Numbered from the stretch's first letter, positions 13,179-27,330 are shown. The stretch: 64,000 bases of DNA from Eleginops maclovinus (GCF_036324505.1 NC_086349.1:19424247-19488246); one strand, 5' to 3'. The notes: generated by a model from the sequence alone, not told the origin. Numbers and translations are program-made.

Positions 13179-13330
13179 GGCTGCAACTAATTAGGATTTC
13201 TCAATACAGTAATACCCAAAACCCAAAGATATTTAATTTTGAAATTCACAGAGAAGCATCCAATCTTCATATATCGGGGATCTTCTTTCTGCTTCACAAA
13301 ACAACTAACAACTAACAAAGCTGCTTTAAT
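13179..13330 (+). repeat. degenerate fish interspersed repeat, ATTAATCG family, copy 1
   Basis: The segment opens with GGCTGCAACTAATTA and contains CCAAAACCCAAAGATATTTA. Both are hallmarks of a very common fish repeat whose ends read GGCTGCAACTAACGATTA and whose core carries CCAAAACCCAAAGATATTC. The middle is deleted relative to that pattern. Recognition is from memory of the family, so exact limits are uncertain. Confidence 0.5.
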
Positions 13331-16300
13331 TTATGAAAATCTTGTTTCATTATCTACTACTACTTACTATTTGTTTCAACTCTTTTAATTTACCAAATAG
13401 CATTCCTGGTCGAGATGATAATAAAAAAATGGGGGCGAAATGTAATTATTTTTAGGATTCTACTTGGACAGCAAGATGTGACCTCAAAGATTTCAGACAT
13501 GTGCGCCCGTCACCTAATATCAGAACCAGAGGTGGGAGATGACCCAGAATAACCCCCAGCTCTCCTCCTCAAGGTGTTTAATGTCTTTCCAGTCTTGACT
13601 TTCCCGCACTGCTCAATGTCAATCAGCAGCTGGTCATAAAGCCTGGGGGGAAATTGTAGCAAATTTAAATGTAAATCATAAAAGAGCTAAATGTTAAGTG
13701 TTTAAAGTTAATTAATACAATAAAAAAGGTGAATTACTTTAAGATATTACCTATAAATTATATACTTTTAAGTTCCTATTATCTGTAAAAATAGCTTAAA
13801 TGCCATTATAAGTAAAGGAGGTGAAATGACCTCTTGATCTTTAACACTTTATTAAACTTAATTGGAATTTAGAAACTGAAGTATTGCAGAAAGTACAGCG
13901 GAGATGTATGCTGATAAATGGTTAAACAGCTAAATCTACATAAGCATTTAAATGTGCTTATACTGTAAAGTTTACAATATATCTTCGATAAGACAAAGCC
14001 ATCATTTCTTGGGAATCATTTTGTAAACCGTCAGAAAAGTTGACTTACTTAACTTATCGCAAATGTTTTCATATCAATGTTTTCGTCCGATAGTAAGTCA
14101 GTTTGCAGTATAAAATGTCAAATTGGCTGTAGGTGATATGGAAACACCACAATGTCACCATAGAATCATTTAATTACTTTTTCATCTGTTGAATTTCAAG
14201 TTTAATATGTGTCTCGGTCAAAATTCCTGATGGATTGATAACGAGATTGGTATTTGTGTTGAAAATGATCATTTATCAATGTAAAATATTAATATAAGTC
14301 TCAGCTCCAAATCTTCAGTATTACTCTGGCTTCATAGTCAATGAATGCTTTCAGTTTCAAAAATAATAAAAAATAAACAGTTAAGCAGAGAAAGGGTCAG
14401 GATGATCAAAAGTTTCCGAGGCCCTGGTTGGGTTTGCTGCCCCTCTCCTTGCTGAACATAATGTCAACATCACAATAGATTATAAAGTCTGCAAAGTTTC
14501 TTTTGTGCTCCAGCCTTTCAGTCATAATTATTTCCCCGTGTCCTCATCTCTAATGATCCCTCCCACTTATATCTTCTCTTCCATACTGCTGCGGAGCGGT
14601 TCATTATGAAAGAAAAAGCCATTGTGAAAAATCCTCCCTTTTGTGGAGACTGTGATGTACTCTCCTGCTCGTATTGTCTCCCCATGACTGTTGTGCAGAC
14701 CGAGTGCTCTGCAGCAGTGAGAGGTAAAAGCAGGAAGTGTGTTTATGTCAGGTAGAGACAGTAATAAGTAGAGCAGTCAGCCAGGCCAATAGCGATGCGG
14801 GATTGCAGCTTATTGTGGGACAGGATAATTGCTCTGTAGCCTTTACTGAGGAGGGAAGGTTCTGCATTTATCTGAGCACATGTGGCTGCAACTTGAAAGG
14901 AAACGGTACAAAAGCAGCGCATTATAAATTATATGACCATATCTGACGTAGGAATATAGATGACCTCATCAATAGAGGGGGGAAAAAACGACTTCCTCCG
15001 TGGCAGTTCCTCAGTGCCATGGAGAGAAAGCATGTTTTAACTGATTGGAGTATTGCCTGCGCAGTGGCTGCTGTATTCATCGCCTGCAGCTGCCTTCCAG
15101 TTCAGTCCAGAGTTAAGACCTCTCTGCACCCATCAAGCCGAGCTCAAGACTGAATGAATGCTTTTTAATACCCAAGATGCTCCCCTCTTCCTTTTGGCCT
15201 CTGCTCACGCCTCTCTTTTGATTCCAGATATTCTCTTTTTTCTCCCACTTCATTAAAAAAAAATCTGCTTGTCTTTATTCTTCCACTCTCTGTCACTTTA
15301 TCTATTTGTGCCTATCCTATTCTGTCACTTGAATGAGAGGAACACATCTTGAGGAATCGATTCAGGCCAGAGCTCTACAGCGGTACACGTGACGGTCAGG
15401 GTGAAGTGTAAATCTTTCTGCAAGAGTTTACGTCCCTCTCTTAAAATTCCCTCGGTATTACCTAAAGGTCGTAAAGCGGATATTATTGCAATGTTTAGTT
15501 TATTTGTGGTCTCGGTTCTGATTTGATGTCTCACCATTTGCGCAGATCTGGACCAGGAGCTCCATCGCATGTATAAATAATTCAGATGCTTTATGGTATT
15601 CATTATGGTGAATAACTATTTCAGAACAGAACCTGTGATTATCTCCCGGCCCTGTAATGGCACCACTGCAGAGCCTATTGATTCCTGGAATAGCTTCATA
15701 GGATCACAGACCCCCAGCCAGCCTTCCTGCTGCAAACCGAGTGTTATTTGCTGACGATTGGAGGGTGTAAGGCAGCTCATGAGGCTGTGTTTCAGCCGCG
15801 GGGGGTGAATATGGTGAACAAGTGACATGAGAAGGAGAAGTATTGCTGTTGTGTTTATTCAACGCTGTATTCTCTCTGTAAGGCCTTGATCATATCTAAG
15901 GTCATTTGGGCTTAACGGCACAGTAAACATTTATTAAATGTTGCAGCAAACAGTCCTTGGGAAATGAAGGAGCAGTTGTTGTGCTTGAGAGTTAGTGTCT
16001 GTTTAAAAAAAAAAAAAAAAACAGCCATGAAAGAGCCTTCCGCTTCCTATAAAATTCAGCCAGTTATATGAATCCTTTCTTTATTGGCCATTTTTATTTA
16101 CTGCTGTTAGTATTGTAACGTTTTGATTTTACCAGATGGGAAATCACTGCAGCACAATGATTTAATAGGCCTGTAAAACAGAGAGCCCACTTCCGTAATG
16201 TGTCTGAACTCATGGGAACGCTCTGGGTTTGTCTTTGAAGTTCCCAGCTTCTGTTTCGTCATCACATTCTCTAAGAGTTAATTACAGGATCTGCGCTGCG

Positions 16301-18497
16301 CTGGATCACTGGAAACACAGTTTACACTCTGGCCATGTGGCTTATTATAAGTTGCTTGACTTTAAGAAACAAAGGAGAGTTTAAGGCTCTTTCTGCATGT
16401 GCCTTTCACTTCATTCTGCTGTTGATCCTTTTGGCTAAGGGGGAAATGGTTGCTCTGTGTGCCTGTCTTCATTGTTCTGCATTCAGACTCCAAAGCCACA
16501 CATAAACTATTTTAAAGGATCATAACACAATACAATAAAGGCTGGCCAGCATTCAGCCACAGCAGTATTGGCAGTATCTCACATGTTTATGAGTCCCTGT
16601 GATATTTAAAGACTTTTTTTGATACATTTTGATAAATTCTGAAGACATAGTACACTTAATAAATGTGAATTACCCTTCTTTCAGCACATGAAAAACATGT
16701 CTTGTAAACTGTATGCATGAAAAAGCTGTTTAATTATAACAAAACATATAACTCAGACAGGCTGGAGTTTTTTTCTTTTACCAGTCAAGGATGAACAAGC
16801 CCAACGTGCCTGCAGTACATGCGTCTCTTCATCAGTAATGAAAAGACACCCACCTGTCTAGTGACAGCGGCCAGGTGCTACATTTCAAGAAAAAAATCAT
16901 GTGTGACATCAGTGTGATTTTAAAAGCCTCTAGGTGATACAAGCGATGCACCACAAGCTTCCCTTCTTCTTAACCAATGCTTCACTCTCTCCTTATTCCC
17001 CATTTCCACTTAGATGTAGTGAGAGATTAGTGATACTGTGGGAGTCTCTCACATAGCTTATCTTTTCATCAGCTCCATGCCACAGTAATATCAAGCAAAG
17101 AGGCCTCTGTGCACTTTAGATCCATCTCCCAGTCTGATAGGAGGCTTTTGCAATTCCCTAACTTTGTATCGCCGCTCCGATCGAGCAGAGGGGGGGAGGT
17201 GAGAGAGCAAGGCATACTTTTCCCCAGGAAATAAAACTGGAGAGCCTGTTCGCTTGTTCTCAGCTGCTTTTTCAGCTCTCTCAAGTAGAGGGATTTGTCT
17301 GTGTATGTGCAACAAGGTATTACCAAGATGCTGCCGCTGCTGAATTGTGTTTGCAATGAAATCTCCTGCGAGTGAGGAGCAGATAGTGCAGATGACAGAG
17401 GGATTAGATTGTGAAGATAGATTTTTCCCCTTCATGGGTCACTATAAAGCATAAATGAGACTTGGAGAAACAGCACAACCTGTTCAAGGAGCTCTGGACT
17501 AGCTTTCCATTGTGACTGTGTGATATTGTATATTGATGGCTTAATACTAAATCTCCTTCTAAATGGCCTTTGATTTAAGATCTGGTCACAGTCTGGTTCT
17601 GTAAAGCCCCCAGACTCGACTGTATTGTACACTTGTTTTCTGCCTGCTGTATTTTTACTCTTGTGTACCTGTGCTTCCTCTCCCTCCTTTTCCCATGTAC
17701 ACACTTTCAGCCACATTCCTTGCTTTCACAGTTCCTCCTCTGTAAATCAGCTCCCTGCTTCTTCTCCTCCTTAATCACCTCATTCCCCCCCCCTGAGCTT
17801 CTCTGCCAACCTCTCCACCTGCACTTCATCCCCTTGTCAGACTCAATTGTCTATGATTCCTAGGGTACGGTCGAATTGTCCAAAAATCAGCTCCTATCTT
17901 CTATTCCTATCTACTATTCCTTGACCTTTGTGTGAAACGTCACGGGGTTAAGGAACAGTGATGCGCCAGCGGACGTTATTAATGTGCGTCTGCTGTGACG
18001 AAACTACGGTTCTCTGTACAGGACTATTGTAAGTTTGTCTACTTTGCACCGTTCTCTCTTATGGTGCCGTTTATGATTTATGAGCGTGGACAACAGTGAC
18101 ACATATAGTCTTCATTAGGTTGGAATTGTACGGAAGTAAAAAAGGAAAGGGAAACTTATGCCTGTGACAAACACTGTGAAATGTTTACTTTATTTGATCA
18201 TTTCAGTTAAAAAGTACCGTTCATATTTCGCCTTTCGATTAATATAGTGCTAAACGTTCAAAACAAAGCACGTTGGCAAGTCATGGCATACATTTTGAAT
18301 TGCTTAATAAGCACCGTAACTTTCATGATACAAATTTCTCCATCACGATCTGTGAACGGCCGAATGTTGTGTCACGGTAACCGCACGCATTATGGGACAG
18401 CATTTTCTCCTTTCCTTTCGTAAAGGAAGGTCCAGTGTTTCCTAGGCTAAAGGAGGTTATAAAGGAAGTTTCAAAGCTCCTTCCCTATCATCTAGAG

Positions 18498-18992
18498 CAG
18501 GGGTGTCCAAACTACGGCCCCGGGGGCCAAATGTGGCCCATTGTCCATTTCCAATCGGCCCTCTGCTAATTTAAAAAGTATAATGGAATATGGCCCACAC
18601 ATGAAACTTGTGCTTTCCTTATATTGTACTTATTAAATACATATGTAAACATATATTACACAGTAGTATTCATGAGTAATAAGTCCAAAAAAAACCCAAT
18701 AACTTATTTGTAAAACACATGTGAAATGTACCCTTCATATTTCCCCTTATTATAAGCAATGTGAGGCTTGTGTTTTAAGGGCTGAGCTGCCAACAGTTGT
18801 TACAAAATAAGTTAATTGTTACAAAATAAGTTAAACCCTATGCAAACCTTTGATTTCTGATACCTGCATCTGATTGATTTTGATAACGTATCAATTAACT
18901 TACGAACAATATACCTCACCTCTACTGAGGGGCTCAGCCCTTCGTATGTTTTTCTATATGTGGCCCTCGGTGGAACATTTTGGACACCCCTG
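18498..18992. mobile_element. 495-bp non-autonomous hAT (Charlie-like) MITE
   Basis: The perfect terminal inverted repeats CAGGGGTGTCCAAA and TTTGGACACCCCTG are the hAT/Charlie type. They are flanked by an exact 8-bp target duplication ATCTAGAG at 18490-18497 and 18993-19000. GGCCC-rich subterminal blocks (TACGGCCCCGGGGGCC at left, TGTGGCCCTCGG at right) support the same family. No coding frame is present. The exact duplication and near-perfect ends suggest a fairly recent insertion. Confidence 0.93.
18797..18834. repeat. 19-bp perfect tandem duplication inside the MITE
   Basis: TTGTTACAAAATAAGTTAA occurs twice head to tail (18797-18815 and 18816-18834). It is probably replication slippage after or before insertion of the element. 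Confidence 0.85.
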
Positions 18993-19000
18993 ATCTAGAG

Positions 19001-22000
19001 AATTCAAACAGCTCTTATCAAGGCTGGCACTGAGGTATTCCGGGTCATTTCACTCCGTTAGGAACCTTCCTAAGCTAAACTGATCATTTGTCGTCTTTAC
19101 GTCCATGTGCTTCTCTTTTCCTGACACATTTACATGCAGTTTTGGAAAAATATTACATTTTCTCTACTTCTTGATGCTGTATTGGTCAACAGGTACCATT
19201 TATGTAGACAATAACACATAATATTTGTAGGAAACAGATGCTTATCAAGCTGTTTATTGTTTTCTTTTTATTTGTTCATAATTCGTCACAATGCTCACAT
19301 GGGTCTGGTTTATTGTATTTGTGCACCTTGTGTATTTGTGGAAAGACAAAGAGGGTGAGCACTGTGTTGCCTTTGGTTATTGTATGTTTGTATATTTTAC
19401 TTTGTTCATTAAACATCCTTAACTTTAGTAGGGACTTTTATCCTTTGAATGCGTAAAAGCAATGAGCCTAGTCTTAGCCTTTCTAGTGACTTAATTTATG
19501 GAAATTGTTCTGCCACAATATTATTACCTCAACACATTTTACACGAGTGACAGGGGGCTTTTTGAGTCCTTTTCCTTTAGGCATATTTTGCTAGATTACT
19601 TGCTAGAGTGTGGTACTTGTACTCCTTCCCCAACTGGACACATCAGATGTGTGTATGTGTGTGTGTGAGTGCAGAGTGTTAGTGCTGCTATAACTTCACA
19701 TCAATATTACTGACAGCAGCTTTTCAAGAAGCATAAACTTCTGCGGTGGCAGTCAGAGCCTCAGCAGATGTCTTGGGGGTCAAGTGACAGCTCTGTCTGT
19801 ACTTCAGTCAGGAGCAGAGAGACAGCTCTTTGTTTGGCCTGCTATGAAAAGCTTGTCTGTCTTCCTCCTCTGATGTTCTCAGGCTTGCAGCCAAGTCTGT
19901 GACAGAAGGAGCTTTTGCACAGCGCTGTGCCCTCTGCCAGAGAGCAACCGAGGCTGAGCTGTGTGGTTACATGGAAAACACAGCAGAGGAACCAAGCTTC
20001 TCCTCTCCAGCAGCACAGGGTGGAGGTCACTCTCCCAGGGGAGTTGTTCCAGCTGTTGACACTAATTGGGGCGGTTAAGAAAATGTTTTTGTGGAACTGA
20101 AAGTTGATGCAGTAGGTATTTTAAGCGACTCAAACATAAAGATAACAATGCTGACATCGCTAGATAACATTGGCTGTGATAAAAAGAAATAGGAAAGAAA
20201 AATATTTAGTTGAATCCACATGTGTTTAATATCAACATGTGCTTTCCCTCACTTGATCTGTCACATGTGCCTAACAATAATCCTCCTGAGGGGAATTTTT
20301 TCACTAATATTGATCCCATCAGGCGGCTGTAAGTCATGCAGTGGAGGGGATGCACTGCCATCTTGTGGTGTGCTGCTCTCAGTGCTGTAGCCAATGTCAG
20401 TTTTCACCCACTTGCCTTTCTCTTTCTCACTCTCTCTCTCCCATTTGGATGTGTTTGAAGTGGGCTGGAATCTCTTGAGAGGAGACGGGACCCCCGCTGA
20501 GCAGCTCAGCCGACGACAAAATAATGCTTCCTAATGTTGTGCACATACAGTTCTTCCAGTACTGCTGTTCCTACATATTCCGCAGATACATATACGCTGT
20601 AAAGTGGCTCTACAGTTTGTACTTTTTAAGATTTATAAGACTCAGGAAAGCTTGCCAAAACAGGATAAACAGGGTGTGCTTTGATAGGAAGGAGTACTTC
20701 ATCTGTTTTGGAAAGTTCAAGTGTACAGAACTTACTGTTTTGTGACCTCCAGCAGTTTTTTATCTCTGTTATCTGTCTTTATATCAACTAAGGCCACTCA
20801 GCAGAGAACAGCAGCCAATTCAGCGAGAAACAAGCGGGGTCAGGAAATTCTGTGATTTTCATTTTCAGCTGAGCATCTCATGAGTTTTTTTCTCCTTGTT
20901 TGTACCATGACAGATTCATACTGCAACAACTCAAGAAGGTTGTTACAGAGTTACATGTAAAGATTGTTTCTCAGCGATCTATCAGTATTCTATGTTATTA
21001 TTTGTTGTCTGAATAATGTCCATCACAATTAACCAGTCTCACCTTTTTAAAAGCTTTCCAAAACCCCAAAATAATCAATTTAGACTAAACAGCAAACAAT
21101 ACATATGACAGACAAAGTAGTTGCTGAACAATATATTTTGTTTATTGAATATTTTGTCCAGCTCTAATTTTAATCTCAATATTTGTCTTTTTTCAGCTTA
21201 TAATTTTATGGACTTTTAGCTTTTAATTGATAAAACTGTGGTTGCTGGTCACATTTGGTGATTGTAAGCTCTCCACTTGTCTCTGTCTCGAGAGCAAAGA
21301 CACAATGTAATTAGGTTGGACCTCATCATCATGCATTTCCTGTGACACTAAAAGCCTTCCACGGTGTGTGTTAATGTGCATCTCTTTGTGTGTGCATTCA
21401 AAGTATATGTGTGTCTGAGTTTAATGTGCTGCCCGGCTGAAAAGCCTTCTGACCACAGTGCTGCTCAGAATCCTACAGCCACAGTCCAACAGCACACGTC
21501 TTAACCGAGGCCAGCTGGTTTAAAGGAGCCATATGGTGGCAGAGAAGAGGGGAGGTTGGCACCAGAAAGCCAAAGTATGCAAGATTTGTTTCTTTATAGG
21601 AACAAGCCTTGATGTGTGGATGGTCACGCGAGGCCAGAAATTTAAATATATTTGTGTGTGCTTCTGCGGGAAGAGTACATTGCTGAAACATGAATTTAAG
21701 GTTATTTGTCCGTTTGAAAGAGCATCTTCATCAGTGCTCTTCTCCTCCATGTGTGTGTCTGTGTGTGTATGTGTGCCTGGACTACAAACACATTTTGCTC
21801 TGGGTTTGCAGATACCATTCACCATGGCTCCTGTGAGAACCCCTCCCCCCACAACCTTTAACCAAGCCTGCATACACTGGATACATACAGTATATGCCCA
21901 CAGAGAGAACAGAGCACACACATTGGTCAACTGTCAACCTGGAGGTTAAATTACACACCAAGCTTCGGTTGGATTGTGTTTGATTGTATCGGAGCAGCTC

Positions 22001-23600
22001 TCTGATGAAGTGTCTCTGCAGTGCTTTCTAAGTGGCATTACAAGTGCTAGCAACGACTGAGGAGGAGATCTAGTCTGCTTGTTAGGGGCTGCAATATCGT
22101 ATCATTTCCACAAGTTAAATGTTGAAATGAAAAGTCAATTGCGTTAAAACCGGTGCCTCGTCTTAAAGGGCTAACAGTGGAGCAAAAGGAAAGCTCAGGT
22201 AGGGTTTGTCCTCTGAGGACACCAACTATGTTCTGCTCTGGATGTGTGATTGTGAGCAGTTTAAGTAAAACAATATACAATGTGTCCACTCTGTACGGAG
22301 AGCTGACACAAACAAACGTGCACAAACAGTCACGCACACACAAATGGCTCAGTGACAAGAGCACGTCAGAGCTGGAGTGATCAGCACTTGTGCTGGATAA
22401 TTACAGAGTACACAGCCAGTGTAATTGAAGTGCGATGACGCAGACATACAATTAGCCACTACACAAGTTCATTAAGAAAACGATAAAGGTCTGACAGTTC
22501 TAGTCACCTTGCCGTTAACACTCAACGCATCGACAGCGCTGTGTGCTATCGGTCTGCCCGGGATGAAACACATCCTCCCCTGGTGATTGTAAGCCATCAG
22601 CCCTGGATTTCTTTCTTAAGCCCACTGTGTGTGTGTCTGTGTTTGTGTGTAGCTTTATTAAGTCCTGATGAGAGCTTGTCTCCATAGACAATCTTCTGCT
22701 TGCTTTGGATGCTTTTAGCTGTTGAAACTGTTGACAACAGTACCATATTTGTCCTACCAGGAGCACAGTGCAGTGTACTGTATGTGAACACCATCTTGAG
22801 TTTGCATTGAAGCTGAAAGATTTTGCAGGCCATTTCCATATTTGCCAGAATTAAGATTAAATCTTCAGGAATGTAGCCTTATTCTGCTCAATATTTCACA
22901 CTTTTGGCATCACTTGTACATGATGTAATTTCGGTGCAAGCCCTATAGTTTCATTTCTCTTTCTGTGTCTGTCAGAACTGTGGAAAGGTAGTCGTTAACT
23001 CAGTCATTAACCAAATTATTCATTTAAGTTTTTCATTTGCTTCCATTATCTCCTCTCTGTCTAAGTTATGTAGTGTTTCTGCAGACATAATTAACCACAA
23101 AAACTCACCATCTTTACCTTTCTGGACTGGAAAGCCCTTTTTTTTTGATAGACACCACAGAGAAAAGTGCATTGATTTCAGAAGAGAGACGGATGGAGAT
23201 GGAGGGATGGGGGGGATGGGGCGGGGGGGGCGAATATGTGAGAGGGAGTGAAAACAAAATGGGAGGGAGAGAAGGCATGATAATGAGCCCTACCTCTGAC
23301 ACATCCTCCTGTTTCTATGGAGACCAAGGAGCCAATCCTGTGGCCCTGCTGAGGACTGTACTACTGAGGACGGATAAGAGGGTGGAGAGAGGCGTACGCA
23401 GATGCTTCTCTGTGTTTATGAGAGGCAGCGTAATCTCCAGGAGCTCTGCTGCAGGTCGTCTCCTTGTGCTTTTTATTTAAGAGTGCCCCCCCCCCCCCAG
23501 GCACTGGCTCCAGTACAGACTTACCCTTCATCATCTATTCTTTAAAACAGAAGCTGTACATCAGTTCTTAACAGACAGCTCCTTTAGCTCCTTGGCTCAA
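19001..23600. other. non-coding stretch 5' of IQSEC exon A
   Basis: I see no supported gene. It holds short TG/CA runs (for example near 19648, 21752 and 22628), a degenerate fish repeat (about 21005-21172), a purine/G-rich run (23190-23270) and a C13 run (23486-23498). Open frames are short and unsupported. The right end grades into the likely promoter and leader of exon A. Confidence 0.6.
21005..21172 (+). repeat. degenerate fish interspersed repeat, ATTAATCG family, copy 2
   Basis: The stretch has AATGTCCATCACAATTAACC, then CCAAAACCCCAAAATAATCA and TTTAGACTAAACAGCAAA, in the order found in the same fish repeat family as the 13179 copy. It ends near TTTTGTCCAGCTCTAA, matching the usual terminal GCAGCTCTA. 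It is strongly diverged, indicating an old insertion. Confidence 0.5.
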
Positions 23601-23803
23601 TGACAACCTCCACCCTTCTTCCTCCATCAGCAGCCACCCCCCCCCACCAGCCGCCAGCCTCTTGGACGCTCCTTGTTACATCACACACACCGCTCTCTAG
23701 CTGCCTTGTGTTTGTGACTGGGAGGGAGAGGGGAGAGTGAATGTGAGTGAGCCCGTGTGCGCACGCTGTCTCAGTCACGCAGTCCCATTGACCAGCATAC
23801 AGG
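23601..23803 (+). promoter_or_regulatory. iqsec1: likely promoter-proximal region and 5' leader of IQSEC exon A
   Basis: This segment directly precedes the exon A start codon and becomes GC- and CpG-richer towards it, as expected near a vertebrate transcription start. An in-frame TGA at 23789 closes the frame 15 bases before ATG 23804, so this is leader rather than coding sequence. A TATA-like TTTTATTTAAG lies further up (about 23471). The actual start site cannot be read from sequence. Confidence 0.4.
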
Positions 23804-23922
23804 ATGGACAAACCAAGCGTGTGGCGCGCGGTGGTGAGCAGCACGGACCCCAGGCGAGCGCGAGACCCCGGGTCCCAGTCTAGCAGACCGGGCTCCGCCA
23901 TGGGTTACAGACTCTACGACAT
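23804..23922 (+). CDS. iqsec1: IQSEC1-type ARF-GEF, alternative first coding exon A
   Basis: The exon encodes 39 codons plus two bases and ends at a GTGAGT donor (23923) in phase 2. Joined to the common exon at 63743, the split codon is ATT (Ile) and the protein continues VEGDGRPNE. Two in-frame starts exist. ATG 23804 (A at -3, G at +4) gives MDKPSVWRAVVSSTDP... and an internal ATG 23900 (GCCATGG) gives MGYRLYD-I-VEGD. The short form has eight residues before VEG, the same length as the short human IQSEC1 N-terminus that I recall (MACRRRYF-VEGE). The GC-rich, arginine-rich longer form is preceded by an in-frame TGA at 23789. IQSEC1 activates ARF6 at the plasma membrane and endosomes; this exon only sets the N-terminus. 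Confidence 0.72.
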
Positions 23923-25547
<1,625 letters not shown>

Positions 25548-25566
25548 CAAAGCAGGGTACCCGCGA

Positions 25567-25675
25567 GGTCTTAAAAACGTGAAAAAGTCTTAAATTTAGT
25601 ATTCGTAAATTAAGGCCTTGAAAAGGTATTGAATTTTGTTCACAGGTCTTAAATTTTGTTCAAAAAGTCTTAATT
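25567..25675 (+). repeat. left subterminal GTCTTAAA motif cluster
   Basis: Four related motifs lie here: GGTCTTAAAAAC, AGTCTTAAATTTAG, GGTCTTAAATTTTG and AGTCTTAATTTTC. They match the motifs at the right end in direct, not inverted, orientation. In hAT elements subterminal repeats are often transposase binding sites; that role is inferred here. Confidence 0.7.
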
Positions 25676-25945
25676 TTCATCCACCTCCTTATTTGATACG
25701 GCGCCACAACATGTATTTTTTTGTTCGTTGTTACAGCGAATCTTAGAACACCCAAACGTTGCATTTTAGTAGGTTACATCCTAAATATCAGGCAACCTGT
25801 ACCGATTCATTGTAAACTGATTGAGACGCTGACACCCCCCTCTGCATTGCATTGTGTTCTCTTTGGTACAGTCTTTGAGTTCGCGTGAAGTGAAATCCGA
25901 AAAAAAATGTGTTGACATTAAAGTAGGCTACTCTATTTGCTAGAG

Positions 25946-26646
25946 ATGGGCAAATGTCGGTTCAATCCGTCGTGGGTACACGACCCTAAGTATAACTGGG
26001 TTCAGCCTGTGCCAGGGAATGTGTGGGAGGCACAGTGTACTTTATGCAGAAAAACCTTCAAACTTGGGACCATGGGGCATATAGCCTTGAACTCCCATAT
26101 GAAGAGTGCTAAGCACACAAAATTGGTTGAAGTGCGTTCGAGCCAGGCACCGATAGCAACTTTCTGTGTGCCACCTTCAGTGCAGTCTACCTCCGTGGCT
26201 AGGTGGCTAGCGCTACACCACTGCAGCAGGTACCACTGTCAGGGTTACTGTGCGGGTCAACACCAACTCTGCAGGCAGAGGTAATATGGACTCTTAGGAC
26301 AGTATACGAACACCACTCCTACTCCTCCAATGAGGGCATCACCGATGTATTCAAATGCATGTTCCCTGACTCTCAAATCGCGGCAACATTTTCATGCGGG
26401 AGCAACAAGACAGCGTATCTTACGAAGTTCGGTCTCGTCCCTTTTATCAGTAAGGAGCTCACCGAGCAGGTAAACCAGGCTGTTGGTTTTGTGCCAATGT
26501 TGGACGAAAGCCTCAACAAAAGCACAAAAACCAAACAGCTTGACATCCATCTCCGCTACTGGGACGGTGACCGTGTTCGATCACGATATTTTGGCTCGCA
26601 GTTCATGGGCCAAGCAAAGGCGGTGGACCTTCTCAGTAATTTCAAG
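25946..26646 (+). CDS. transposase exon 1 (frameshifted)
   Basis: ATG 25946 is the first in-frame Met (MGKCRFNPSW...). The exon encodes the BED-like finger, a linker and the first catalytic-acid motif (VPMLDESLNKSTK), then ends ...LLSNFK at a GTAAGT donor. Its length is 701 bases; subtracting the 8-bp duplicate leaves 693, exactly 231 codons and phase 0. Confidence 0.82.
26195..26210 (+). repeat. 8-bp tandem duplication GTGGCTAG that breaks the transposase frame
   Basis: GTGGCTAG at 26195-26202 is followed at once by an identical copy at 26203-26210. Upstream codons read in one frame to 26194, and the conserved downstream protein resumes in the frame starting at 26203. It could be slippage, or the footprint of another 8-bp-TSD hAT element that inserted and excised. 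Confidence 0.9.
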
Positions 26647-27330
26647 GTAAGTTGCTACAGATAACATTTCTGAAGAATACTTAATAAAAGATAATTCAAT
26701 ATGTAATCTAAAGGTAAAACAGGGATGTTTTGAAATTAAAGTCCATATAGGCAGAGCATATCCGTGCTACAGTGAGGCTCTGCACAAGAAATAAGCTAGG
26801 CTACTTTATGAAATGGTAAACAGGGCTGTACAATTATTCCCATGCTAACTTCAGAGCCCGCGCTAATGCGCTACTGCCATCTAGAGGAAATCGTTTTTGT
26901 CAATATTGAGTCATCACGTTTTCTTAGTTGCTTACCGTGCATTACCTAGATAAGAATTGCGATTCTTAAAACAACTGAGCTGAACAAGTTATTAGCAATT
27001 TGTCTAGTATAGTTTTGTTAGTAACTTTTCACACAGTCTGGCAACAAACTGCAGGAATAGCAGTACTGTGGAATAATGAATAGGCCTTCTATAATCTTAC
27101 ACAGTAATATGTAGTCTATTACTGTTAAGACTGACAAAATGTAAAACAAATAAAAAAATCTGTTGCCCTTTCATATGAAAATGTATATAGTGTAAACTGT
27201 TATATCAGCAACTTGTTCAATCCAATATTCCCCTACCCAAAGCATGATACAAATGGTTATAGAGCACTTTTATATTGTATGACAGAATACTGCAAAGGTG
27301 TTTGAATTTTGTTTCTGATATTTCTTGTAG

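Larger units (their letters stand above)
10538..18489. other. non-coding stretch between the two MITEs
   Basis: No firm gene is seen. It contains two weak exon-like patches (10909-11021 and 12593-12704), a 20-bp-period duplication (11258-11292), a degenerate fish repeat (about 13179-13330), a very AT-rich part (about 13660-14350), an A17 tract (16005-16021) and a possible older repeat starting near 17866 that hosts the 18498 element. Segments such as 12470-12540 and 15590-15700 look like candidate conserved non-coding DNA but are untested. Confidence 0.55.
17866..19100. repeat. possible older repeat hosting the 18498 MITE
   Basis: From GGGTACGGTCGAATTGTCC (17870 region) the base composition changes, with more CpG than nearby DNA and internal repeated blocks (GTAAAGGAAGG, CTAGGCTAAAGG, then CCTTCCTAAGCTAAA on the far side of the inserted MITE). 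This suggests an older mobile or repeated unit. I could not find a matching right terminus, so neither its limits nor its class is established. Confidence 0.25.

Noticed and set aside
21533..21949. 138-codon + frame and 136-codon - frame overlapping each other
   Set aside because: Both run through TG/CA-rich DNA, lack domains and have no splice context; typical chance frames.
26203..26210. The second GTGGCTAG read as a minimal GT...AG intron that would restore the transposase frame
   Set aside because: Eight bases is far below any spliceosomal intron length; a tandem duplication explains it.
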